Below, one piece after another: positions 8,207-16,946 of a DNA stretch of 64,000 nucleotides. Source of the DNA: Rhodococcus sp. OK302 (GTDB lineage Bacteria > Actinomycetota > Actinomycetes > Mycobacteriales > Mycobacteriaceae); NCBI RefSeq assembly GCF_002245895.1, contig NZ_NPJZ01000001.1:2206501-2270500 (forward strand), read 5' to 3'. The translations under genes and the position numbers were made by a program. Numbering within the stretch: the first letter of the stretch is position 1; every line of letters begins with the position of its first letter. Below the pieces are notes generated by a model. The model was not told the DNA's origin. It saw nothing but the letters and a program-made list of their open reading frames with translations, and did no database searches.

Positions 8207-8530
8207 TCAGCGCAGAATTACCAGCGTGACAACGGAGTTCTGCTTCGCACATAGTCGATGTGTCACTCCGCCTTCTACGTGTACAGCCGTCCCGGGAACC
8301 AGCGAGACGGTGTGGTCGGCGACGGTGAACTCGACTTCACCGACGGCCCCGTGAACGAGAATCGGGAACGGCGACCGGTGATCCTTCATCTCTTGGCCCG
8401 CAGTGAAGCTGATACGGATGACGGTGGATCCGGTGGCGGCGGTGAGCTTTTCGATCCTCGGTGTTTCACCCTCTTGGTAGTTGGTGGAATTCAGTCCGTC
8501 GATGACGGTCAATCCGGGAACCTTGTCCAT
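8207..8530 (-). CDS. Small single-domain cupin protein
   Basis: A 107-residue cupin-fold protein. The strands 'TVIRISFTAGQEMKDHRSPFPILVHGAVGEVEF' and 'VSLVPGTAVHVEGGVTHRL' correspond to the two cupin motifs. The usual metal-binding set is only partly present (H52 in 'KDHRS', then 'HGAVGE', and a late His in 'VTHRL'). It may bind a metal or small molecule; the function is unknown. It lies 9 bases downstream of the GNAT gene on the same strand, so the two probably form an operon. Confidence 0.75.
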   Translation of the reverse strand: MDKVPGLTVIDGLNSTNYQEGETPRIEKLTAATGSTVIRISFTAGQEMKDHRSPFPILVHGAVGEVEFTVADHTVSLVPGTAVHVEGGVTHRLCAKQNSVVTLVILR

Positions 8531-8539
8531 GGGATGACG

Positions 8540-9031
8540 CTAGCTCAGCGACTTTTTGAATCCGATGTGGGACGCGACAAATCCGAGGCGCTCGTAGAAC
8601 TCGTGGGCTTCGGTCCGAGTTTGATCCGACGTTAGTTGCGCGAGAAAGGCTCCGCGGCGTGCACCTTCTTCGCATGCCCATCGAAGCATTGCACTGCCGA
8701 TGCCTTTGCTTCGAAAGTCCTCGTGCACTCGGACCGCTTCGATTTGCATCCGTGTTGCCCCCATCCGGCTCAGTCCGGGGATGAAAGTGAGTTGCATCGT
8801 GCCGATCACGTCGTCGTCGGTAGTGGTGACAACCACGAGTAGCTGTGCCTCGTCGGCGTCGATTTTCGCGAAAGCGTTGTCGTAGATCGTCCGGGCGTCG
8901 GGGTTGGTGGTCTCCCGAGTGGAACCGATCGGGTCGTCGGCGAGGAGGTCGACCAGAATGCCGACATCGCGAAGCTCAGCCCTTCGGATGCTGTAAACCG
9001 AGTTGCCGCAGTCAATCGACGCCGAAATCAT
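8540..9031 (-). CDS. GNAT-family N-acetyltransferase
   Basis: A 163-residue GCN5-related acetyltransferase. The acetyl-CoA-binding signature 'VHEDFRSKGIGSAMLRWA' lies near residues 104-121 and is followed by 'AQLTSDQTRTEAHEFYERLGF', the classic motif B ending in a Tyr/Leu-Gly-Phe turn. The opening 'YSIRRAELRDVGILVDLL' is typical of the fold. The acceptor substrate is unknown. It is first in a two-gene unit with the cupin protein. Confidence 0.85.
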   Translation of the reverse strand: MISASIDCGNSVYSIRRAELRDVGILVDLLADDPIGSTRETTNPDARTIYDNAFAKIDADEAQLLVVVTTTDDDVIGTMQLTFIPGLSRMGATRMQIEAVRVHEDFRSKGIGSAMLRWACEEGARRGAFLAQLTSDQTRTEAHEFYERLGFVASHIGFKKSLS

Positions 9032-9117
9032 CAGTGGTACTCCTGGAAAGAGTTAAATAGCCGAAATGTCAGGTTCTCACGTCTGGGCTCGGCATTCACA
9101 GGAAGGGGGCGAAATGG

Positions 9118-9888
9118 TTACGTCCAGAAACGCATGAGGGCATTTCCGTACATCGCGTATGTCTCGGGCACACCGCTGAGTTGGAAGATCCAATAGATCG
9201 CGTCGAAGAACACGACGTTGATCTGAGGGACAAAGAGAAGCGCGACCAGGAGTAGTAATCCATAGGGCTTGAACTGATCGAGTTGCGCACGCGTCGTAGG
9301 TTTCAGGTACGGCTCGAGCGCGCCGTACCCGTCCAGTCCGGGGACTGGGAGCAGATTGAGTACGGTCGCCATTACCTGCAGAAACGCGAGGAAACTCAGA
9401 CCGGTCCAGAAGGTTTCGTGTCCGCTCCCAACGCCATACATACGTATGGCGGTCAGGAGGATTACCGCGACCAGTGCGTTTGTCAGTGGACCGGCGAGGG
9501 AGATCCGGGCTTGAACTTTGGGGGAGAACATTCCCGTGCGCAGGTACACCGCGCCGCCGGGTAAACCGATGCCGCCCAGTGCGATGAACAGAACCGGTAG
9601 CCCGATCGAGAGCAGCGGATGGCTGTACTTCACAGGATTGAGTGTCAAGTACCCGCGGGCAGCGACATCCGTATCGCCGTGACGCCACGCCAAGTAGGCG
9701 TGCGCGAACTCGTGCAGACAGAGGGTGACTACCCAACCAGCGACGACGAGAACGAAGACACCGATACGGCCCGAGACCGAACCCCACTCGGATCGCCACG
9801 CCAGCGCGCCGCCGAGAACAGCGATGGCCACAACCCCGATGAAGACCGGGCTTGGCCGCACCGCTGACCGGGCTGCGCTGGTTCTCAT
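9118..9888 (-). CDS. Membrane site-2 protease-like metalloprotease (M50; Rv0359/Rip2-like)
   Basis: A 256-residue integral-membrane zinc metalloprotease. The HExxH site is H59-E60-F-A-H63 in a membrane helix, and the third ligand motif is 'LNLLPVPGLDGYG' late in the protein; both are intact. About six helices are predicted. Such proteases cut membrane-embedded substrates, often anti-sigma factors. The start is fixed by an ATGA overlap with the stop of the upstream gene (9885-9888). A longer frame to 10017 would run through that gene. Position next to purA and an Rv0358-like gene matches the mycobacterial Rv0357c-Rv0359 block. Confidence 0.85.
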   Translation of the reverse strand: MRTSAARSAVRPSPVFIGVVAIAVLGGALAWRSEWGSVSGRIGVFVLVVAGWVVTLCLHEFAHAYLAWRHGDTDVAARGYLTLNPVKYSHPLLSIGLPVLFIALGGIGLPGGAVYLRTGMFSPKVQARISLAGPLTNALVAVILLTAIRMYGVGSGHETFWTGLSFLAFLQVMATVLNLLPVPGLDGYGALEPYLKPTTRAQLDQFKPYGLLLLVALLFVPQINVVFFDAIYWIFQLSGVPETYAMYGNALMRFWT

Positions 9889-10493
9889 CGGACCAACAGC
9901 CAAGTCTGGTCGTGGCGATAGAACGTCGAGCGCTTGAGGTCTCGAGGATTCGGGACACCGTCCCGCACCAGGTGAGCTGCCGGCGCTCCCAATTGGATCG
10001 CTCGGCCTTCCAACCATCGACGGCCACCCCAGCGGCTACGGCGATCGACCGAAGCCCTGATGCCCGGCAGCTTGGGGCTGGGAACGATACGGATGCCCGG
10101 CACGGTTCCGGCGAACAACTTGTTGTCGTCGACGTAGGCTTCGCCGACCAGTTCCTCTGTTCCGCCGGGCCCCGTCATGGTGGCAGCGCCGACGAGTGCG
10201 ATTCCAGCGTCGTCGCGGATCAGTGGCACCACGTGGACGGCGCCCTTGAGCGCAGCACGGGCAGCTTTTGCGCCGGTGGACAGTCTGTATGCCTCGGTCG
10301 CATCAGATCGGTTCTCGGTGACGTAGGCGAGTTCGATGTCCAACCGCTCGAGTCGCATCAATCGTGTCAGCGTCGCAGCAAACGCCGCGTCCGTCCCGAC
10401 GACGATCAGACGAGGATCGGAGACGACCTGCAGCTGCGACATGAGGTCGTTGAAGTCGTTCTTCTCCGGAATATCCGGGAGCGTGAACGACAT
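9885..10493 (-). CDS. Conserved actinobacterial protein of unknown function (Rv0358-like)
   Basis: The chosen start, ATG 10493, gives 202 residues opening MSFTLPDIPEKNDFNDL. A TTG at 10574 would add 27 residues, and neither start has a strong ribosome site. The chain has a Rossmann-like beginning ('DPRLIVVGTDAAFAATLTRLMRLERLDIELAYV') and a C-terminal basic segment (DRRSRWGGRRWLEGRA). There is no signal peptide or membrane helix. It is translationally coupled to the downstream M50 protease by an ATGA overlap, which suggests a functional pair such as a protease partner or regulator. No biochemical function is known to me. Confidence 0.75.
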   Translation of the reverse strand: MSFTLPDIPEKNDFNDLMSQLQVVSDPRLIVVGTDAAFAATLTRLMRLERLDIELAYVTENRSDATEAYRLSTGAKAARAALKGAVHVVPLIRDDAGIALVGAATMTGPGGTEELVGEAYVDDNKLFAGTVPGIRIVPSPKLPGIRASVDRRSRWGGRRWLEGRAIQLGAPAAHLVRDGVPNPRDLKRSTFYRHDQTWLLVR

Positions 10494-12175
<1,682 letters not shown>

Positions 12176-12187
12176 AGTTTGTGTTTC

Positions 12188-12222
12188 GAAATCCCCGTTC
12201 CTGCTGCAGGAGCGGGGATTTC
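12188..12222. terminator. Bidirectional terminator hairpin after purA
   Basis: GAAATCCCCG (12188-12197) pairs perfectly with CGGGGATTTC (12213-12222), with further partial pairing inside. It sits between convergent purA and the nucleotidase gene. Confidence 0.8.
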
Positions 12223-12227
12223 GTGTT

Positions 12228-12701
12228 TCAGGCGCGCTTCGCCAGGTAGTCGGTGACTGTCTTCCAGTTGGGAAACTTGGTGGTGCCGAACTTGATCCAG
12301 TCGCCGTCGAACTTGTCGGCTCCGTTGGCGCCGCGGTCGTCGACCAGGAAATCGCCGCGGTTGAGGTGTTTGTGGTGCGAGAGAATCAACCGCTTGTACG
12401 CGACGCTGCCCTCCTCCATTCCGAGGTGTTCCTGAACCCACAGAACCTTGTCGTGCCACGCTGTTGCGTTTTTCCAGGGTGCTGTCGACAGAATGTAGGT
12501 GTCGAACTGCTCTGCGAGCTGGTGGTACGCCTCGATTGCGCCGTCGACGGGATCCATCCGCGAGAAGATGTGCGGCGCTTCGTCGAGGTCGTCCTTGAAC
12601 TTCTCGCGAACGTTGTCGGTGAGACGATCGATACCGGACTGGAAGTTGACGAGAGTGTTGTCTAGGTCGATATAGAGGATCTTCTTCACAGAATTGGGCA
12701 T
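12228..12701 (-). CDS. NT5C-type 5'(3')-deoxyribonucleotidase-like HAD phosphatase
   Basis: A 157-residue HAD-superfamily phosphatase. Motif I is 'YIDLDNTLVNF' (nucleophile Asp in D-L-D), motif II 'TYILSTAPWKN', the motif III Lys is in 'YKRLILSHHKHLNRGD', and motif IV 'FLVDDRGANGADKF'. The 'PWKN' and 'DDR..NG' features match cytosolic 5'(3')-deoxyribonucleotidases, which dephosphorylate pyrimidine deoxynucleotides; the exact substrate is inferred. It is convergent with purA across a strong hairpin. GAAAGG lies just upstream of the ATG. Confidence 0.85.
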   Translation of the reverse strand: MPNSVKKILYIDLDNTLVNFQSGIDRLTDNVREKFKDDLDEAPHIFSRMDPVDGAIEAYHQLAEQFDTYILSTAPWKNATAWHDKVLWVQEHLGMEEGSVAYKRLILSHHKHLNRGDFLVDDRGANGADKFDGDWIKFGTTKFPNWKTVTDYLAKRA

Positions 12702-12726
12702 TGGAGCCTTTCGTCAAGCAGAAAGA

Positions 12727-12748
12727 GTCCAGTTTTATGGAACTGGAC
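12727..12748. terminator. Hairpin overlapping the stop of the small membrane protein gene
   Basis: Inverted repeat GTCCAGTT / AACTGGAC with a 6-base loop that contains the end of the stop codon. It could end or attenuate transcription on the minus strand before the nucleotidase gene. Confidence 0.45.
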
Positions 12749-12965
12749 TGAGATTGATGATTTCTTCCCCTTCATCACAATCGCACAGGGCACCGACAGG
12801 TTTGTCAGCGCCGGCTTCCGGCCTGGTGTGGAAGGCCCCGCCAAGGGGTGCAGCCAGGCGAAACTGCTCCGCGCGGATGAATGTTCCCTCGCCGTCGGCT
12901 GGCGCAAAAAAGTACACGGCAGCCACGAAGAGTCCGAAGCCGATGAGGGTCGCGAAGGTAGTCAT
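12735..12965 (-). CDS. Small single-pass membrane protein, unknown function
   Basis: A 76-residue protein beginning MTTFATLIGFGLFVAAVYFF. This single N-terminal membrane helix (about residues 3-21) is followed by a hydrophilic tail with a short acidic Cys-containing motif (CDCDEGEE) near the end. I do not recognise a family. The start at 12965 is preferred; the frame to 13028 would overlap the divergent regulator's start. It lies between the nucleotidase and the MocR-type regulator, so it may be regulator-controlled. Confidence 0.55.
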   Translation of the reverse strand: MTTFATLIGFGLFVAAVYFFAPADGEGTFIRAEQFRLAAPLGGAFHTRPEAGADKPVGALCDCDEGEEIINLSPVP

Positions 12966-13026
12966 GCACTCATAATCGAGCCGACTGGTATTGAAATATA
13001 TAGCCAAGTTGTCGATACTGGACCGC

Positions 13027-14502
13027 ATGATGACTCGAGTTCTCGGTGCCCGCTCACTTGCACGTGATCTTGGGTCGTGGCAGGAAGAATCGGGTCGGCG
13101 CCCCGCCTATCGTGCATTGGCCGACGGTATCCGCCTGCTCGTGCACGACGGCCGCATCCCGCTGGGAGTGGCGCTGCCGAGTGAGCGCGAACTGGCAACG
13201 GTGCTCGAACTCAGCCGGACCACGATCACGTCGTCGTACTCGGTTCTGCGGGACGAGGGTTATCTGATCAGCAAGCAAGGTTCGCGCAGTACTGTCGCAT
13301 TGCCGGCCGGTGCGCGGCCCAACGGGTTGATGTTCCGCTCTCACCAGCCGGGTCCCAGTGGTCCCGTCGTCGACCTCAGTTACGCCGCGATGGCGGCGCC
13401 CGCGGCGCAAGTAGAACTCGCGTATGCGTCTGCGCTGGCGGCACTTCCGGAGTTTCTGCCCACTCACGGTATGGAGCCGATCGGTATCGGTGATCTACGT
13501 GACGTCATCGCTCGGCGCTACACCGCCCGAGGGTTGCCCACCACTCCCGAGCAGATCATGGTGACGTCCGGCGCGCAGCACGCCCTGCGGCTGTTGTTGT
13601 CGGTGCTTACCTCGCCCGGCGAGCGAGTGCTGGTGGATCACCCGACGTATCCCAATGCGCTGGAAGCGATTCGGAGAAACGGTGCGCGCCCGGTTCCGGT
13701 TCCGGTACGTCCCGAGTTTGCTGCGGCGGGAGCGTGGGATCTTGACGGAATTCGTAGTGCGGCAAGGCAAACCGCAGCCCGCATGGCCTATCTCATTCCT
13801 GATTTTCACAACCCGACGGGTCTCTGCATGGACGCAGCCGGACGCGCGGAACTCGCGAAGATCGCCCACGAAACCCGAATGACGCTTGTTGTCGACGAGA
13901 CGATGGTGGATCTGTGGCTGGACGGTCCTCCGCCGGCGCCGGTGGCCGCTCACTGTCGAGGGTCTGCGAAAACGGATGTGGTGACGCTTGGATCCACCGC
14001 GAAATCGCTGTGGGGCGGGCTGCGAGTGGGCTGGATTCGAGCGGATTCCGCGTTGATCACGCAGTTGGTGGGGGCACGAGCCGCCGTCGACCTTGGTACA
14101 CCGATCATGGATCAGCTTGCCGCGGCGTACCTTCTGGCCGATGACAGGCTGATACTCGAAGAGCGTCGCGAAGTACTTCGTCAGCAGCGAGCCGTGCTGC
14201 TCGACGCGGTAGCCGAGCGACTTCCGGACTGGACCCCCACTCTCGGCTCGGGTGGAATGTCGGTGTGGATGCGCATGTCGGCGCCCGTGTCCACGGCGTT
14301 GGCGGCGGTGGCACCCAACTTCGGGGTACTGCTCGCAGCCGGCCCCAGATTTGGCGTCGAAGGTGCTTTCGAGCGGTTCATCCGGGTGCCGTATGCACGA
14401 TCGTCGGAGGATCTTGTTCGCGGAGTTGCCTCCATCGCCGCTGCCTACGACACCCTTGCCACCGATCGGGACGCTGCCGACCAGAGGATGGTTGTCGTCT
14501 GA
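13027..14502 (+). CDS. MocR/PdxR-type regulator: GntR winged helix fused to a fold-type I aminotransferase domain
   Basis: A 491-residue fusion. A GntR-type HTH with 'GVALPSERELATVLELSRTT' and the following helix covers residues about 25-95. An aminotransferase-like domain follows, with 'MVTSGAQHALRLLLSVLTSPGERVLVD', 'PDFHNPTGLCM' and the PLP-Lys motif 'STAKSLWGGLRVGW'. MocR proteins use PLP or an amino-acid adduct as effector and often control vitamin B6 or amino-acid genes. The target is unknown; the divergent small membrane gene is the nearest candidate. The start is ATG 13027 (a second ATG follows at 13030); the upstream frame from 12991 lacks the family's start. Confidence 0.85.
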   Translation: MMTRVLGARSLARDLGSWQEESGRRPAYRALADGIRLLVHDGRIPLGVALPSERELATVLELSRTTITSSYSVLRDEGYLISKQGSRSTVALPAGARPNGLMFRSHQPGPSGPVVDLSYAAMAAPAAQVELAYASALAALPEFLPTHGMEPIGIGDLRDVIARRYTARGLPTTPEQIMVTSGAQHALRLLLSVLTSPGERVLVDHPTYPNALEAIRRNGARPVPVPVRPEFAAAGAWDLDGIRSAARQTAARMAYLIPDFHNPTGLCMDAAGRAELAKIAHETRMTLVVDETMVDLWLDGPPPAPVAAHCRGSAKTDVVTLGSTAKSLWGGLRVGWIRADSALITQLVGARAAVDLGTPIMDQLAAAYLLADDRLILEERREVLRQQRAVLLDAVAERLPDWTPTLGSGGMSVWMRMSAPVSTALAAVAPNFGVLLAAGPRFGVEGAFERFIRVPYARSSEDLVRGVASIAAAYDTLATDRDAADQRMVVV

Positions 14503-14577
14503 CATTTCTCGGTTCTTCGCTTTGATTCGGCCATATGGGTACACACTGGCAATGAGGGGTGACCTGAGGAGACATCG

Positions 14578-15666
14578 ATGACAGCGACTGAGGCAACCAA
14601 CGCATCGGAGACTTTGGCGGAACGACTGTTCGAGGCCACGCTCGGTGCGGCCGAGCTCCAAGCGGTGTATCTCGGTGATCGGCTGGGCTGGTACCGGGCA
14701 CTCGCCGATCATGGACCGCTCACGTCGACGGAACTAGCGGACCGGACCGCAACGGTCGAGCGGTATGCCCGAGAATGGTTGGAACATCAGGCGGTGTCGG
14801 GGTATCTCGACGTCAATGCCGATTCCGACCGTCGATACAGCCTGTCTGCCGAGCATGCAGCTGTGTTGCTCGATTGTGACAGCCTGCTGTATCTTACGCC
14901 GTTGGCGCGCATGTTCGTTGCGACGACGACGTCGATGCCGCGGTTGCTCGACGTGTATCGCCACGGCGGCGGGGTCACGTGGGAATCGATGGGTCCGGAC
15001 GCCCGTGAAGGCCAGGCGTTGATGAATCGGCCGATGTACCTACGGCAGTTGTGTCAGGAATTTCTGCCGACCATTGCGGATTTGCATGCGACGTTGACCG
15101 GCGGCGCCAAAGTCGCCGATCTCGGTATGGGCGAGGGCTGGTCGTCGGTGGCGCTTGCGCTCGGCTACCCGAAGGTCGAGGTTCACGGGTTCGACGTGGA
15201 CGCGGCCTCGGTGGCAGCGGCGCGGCGTCACGCCCGGGACAACGGCGTCGACGACCGCGTTCATTTCTCGTTGGTTGACGTGGCGGGCCAGGCTCACGAA
15301 CCGGGGCGCGCGGACACGGGCACCTACGACGCTGTTTTTGCTTTCGAGTGTGTGCACGACGTGCCGGATCCGGTGGGTTTCCTCTCGACCGCGCGGTCGA
15401 TTGCGCAGCCGGGTGCGCCGGTGATCGTCGTCGACGAACGGACTGCGGATACTTTTGATCCTGAGGCCGGGAAGGTGGAGCAACTGCTCTACGGATTTTC
15501 GTTGACGTGCTGCCTGCCGGACAGTCTCGCGCATCCGGGGAGCGTCGGAACGGGAACGGTGATGCGGAAGTCGACTCTCGAAAGTTACGCTTTGGCAGCA
15601 GGTTTCGAGAGGGTTGATGTGCTGCCGATCGAGCACGAGTTCCTGCGGTTCTACCGATTGGGCTAG
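14578..15666 (+). CDS. Winged-helix plus SAM-dependent methyltransferase
   Basis: A 362-residue protein. The N-terminal helical/winged-helix region (about 1-110: 'LGWYRALADHGPLTSTELADRTATVERYAREWLEHQ') is of the kind that forms the dimer in O-methyltransferases. A class I SAM fold follows with motif I 'KVADLGMGEGWSSVALAL' near residue 180, 'VHGFDVDAAS' as the next strand, and 'DAVFAFECVHDVPDP' as motif IV. The substrate is unknown. GAGGAG lies 5 bases upstream of the ATG. A very strong hairpin follows the stop. Confidence 0.8.
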   Translation: MTATEATNASETLAERLFEATLGAAELQAVYLGDRLGWYRALADHGPLTSTELADRTATVERYAREWLEHQAVSGYLDVNADSDRRYSLSAEHAAVLLDCDSLLYLTPLARMFVATTTSMPRLLDVYRHGGGVTWESMGPDAREGQALMNRPMYLRQLCQEFLPTIADLHATLTGGAKVADLGMGEGWSSVALALGYPKVEVHGFDVDAASVAAARRHARDNGVDDRVHFSLVDVAGQAHEPGRADTGTYDAVFAFECVHDVPDPVGFLSTARSIAQPGAPVIVVDERTADTFDPEAGKVEQLLYGFSLTCCLPDSLAHPGSVGTGTVMRKSTLESYALAAGFERVDVLPIEHEFLRFYRLG

Positions 15667-15670
15667 CGCC

Positions 15671-15714
15671 CTGTGCGCCTTTTCGGTAGTGGGCACTACC
15701 GAAAAGGCGCACAG
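15671..15714. terminator. Perfect 21-base-stem hairpin between convergent genes
   Basis: Arms 15671-15691 and 15694-15714 are exact reverse complements with only two unpaired bases. An internal TTTT/AAAA block gives each strand a short U-run within the stem. Its place between convergent genes indicates a bidirectional terminator. Confidence 0.8.
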
Positions 15715-15721
15715 GCGGAGC

Positions 15722-16822
15722 CTACTTCCAGACCGTCTCGATATCCGTCGCCTCACGAGCCGGCGCGGACGGGACGGCAGCCGGTGTGCGCGAGAAGCGC
15801 GGGGCCGGAGCGTGCTGGGTGACGCCGTCGATTTCGATGAGCGAACCGCGGGCGGCGATGTGCTCGTTGGACGGTGCTTCGGCGAAGGTCAGGACCGGCG
15901 AGACGCACGCGTCGGTGCCGAGGAAGATCTTGGCCCACTCGTCGCGGGTCTTCGAGAGGAACTTCTCGGTGAAGAGCACCTTCAGCTCGTCCCACTTGCT
16001 CGAGTCCATCTGATGGGGGAGCGTCGCGGGATCGATCTCGAGGCCCTCGAGCAGCAGCGCGTAGAACTGCGGTTCGATGGATCCGACGGCCATGTACTTG
16101 CCGTCGGAGGTCTCGTAGGTGTCGTAGAACGGTGCGCCTGTGTCGAGGAGGTTGACTCCACGCTCGTCGGACCAGACGCCACGGCCGCGGAACGCCCACA
16201 TCATGTGTGAGAGAGCGAGGGTGCCGTCGACCATGGCAGCGTCGACGACCTGTCCCTTGCCGGAGACGGAGCGTTCGACGAGGGCGGACAGGATGCCGAA
16301 GATCAGGAACATGGAACCGCCGCCGAAATCGCCGACCATGTTGAGCGGCGGAACGGGACGTTCACCCTTGCGACCGATGGCGTTGAGGACACCGGTGAGG
16401 GAGATGTAGTTGATGTCGTGACCGGCTGCGCTGGCCAGCGGGCCTTCCTGGCCCCAGCCCGTCATACGGCCGTAGACCAGACGAGGATTGCGCTCGAGGG
16501 CAACGTCGGGGCCCAGGCCCATGCGTTCCATTACGCCGGGACGGAAGCCCTCGATGACGACGTCGGCGCGCTCGATCAGGTCCAGGACCTTTGCGACGTC
16601 GGCCGGATCCTTGAGGTTGGCTTCGACGATGCGGCGTCCACGCTTGATCTGATCGGTTGAGCCGGCGTCCTGCGGGATCGGGGCGGCGCGCTGCACGATG
16701 ACGATGTCGGCACCCATGTCGGCCAGCAGTGTCGCCGCGTGCGGACCTGGTCCCAGTCCGGCGAATTCGACGATTCGAATACCCGCGAGCGGGCCCTTTT
16801 TCTCCACGGTTTCTGCAGACAC
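15722..16822 (-). CDS. mcr: Alpha-methylacyl-CoA racemase (CaiB/BaiF family)
   Basis: A 366-residue CoA-transferase-family III protein matching mycobacterial Mcr. It epimerises 2-methylacyl-CoA esters so that branched-chain fats and sterol side chains can enter beta-oxidation. Catalytic residues are recognisable: H135 in 'AGHDINYISLTGVL', D165 in 'NMVGDFGGGS' and E250 in 'VGSIEPQFY', each nine residues on from the M. tuberculosis H126, D156 and E241. 'GPGPHAATLLADMGADI' is the CoA-binding opening. Translation probably starts at GTG 16822 with a GGAG site close by. A hairpin separates it from the ABC exporter upstream, so it has its own promoter. Confidence 0.93.
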   Translation of the reverse strand: MSAETVEKKGPLAGIRIVEFAGLGPGPHAATLLADMGADIVIVQRAAPIPQDAGSTDQIKRGRRIVEANLKDPADVAKVLDLIERADVVIEGFRPGVMERMGLGPDVALERNPRLVYGRMTGWGQEGPLASAAGHDINYISLTGVLNAIGRKGERPVPPLNMVGDFGGGSMFLIFGILSALVERSVSGKGQVVDAAMVDGTLALSHMMWAFRGRGVWSDERGVNLLDTGAPFYDTYETSDGKYMAVGSIEPQFYALLLEGLEIDPATLPHQMDSSKWDELKVLFTEKFLSKTRDEWAKIFLGTDACVSPVLTFAEAPSNEHIAARGSLIEIDGVTQHAPAPRFSRTPAAVPSAPAREATDIETVWK

Positions 16823-16851
16823 ACGAACTCCATTTCCGACGGTGAAATTGC

Positions 16852-16883
16852 TTCTGGCCCGACGGTAACCTGTCGGGCCAGAA
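16852..16883 (-). terminator. Terminator after the ABC exporter operon
   Basis: 12-base stem TTCTGGCCCGAC / GTCGGGCCAGAA with an 8-base loop, 64 bases beyond the stop of the second ABC gene and just ahead of the racemase gene. Confidence 0.7.
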
Positions 16884-16946
16884 GGGTGTGCCTCGGGGCA
16901 CTATGTCGGTATCAGGAGTCTGCGATCACACTCCCGGGTCGGTGAA

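Noticed and set aside
8207..9031. Cupin and GNAT pair as a toxin-antitoxin module
   Set aside because: No DUF1778/RHH antitoxin-like partner is present and the cupin is a normal fold of unknown function; nothing supports a toxin role.
9077..10027. 316-residue minus-strand frame overlapping the M50 protease in another frame
   Set aside because: Arg/Ser-rich shadow text; the M50 frame contains intact HExxH and the later LDG motif.
13495..14712. 405-residue minus-strand frame opposite the MocR-type gene
   Set aside because: Arg/His/Gly-rich composition typical of a shadow frame, with no domain, and it spans two real genes.
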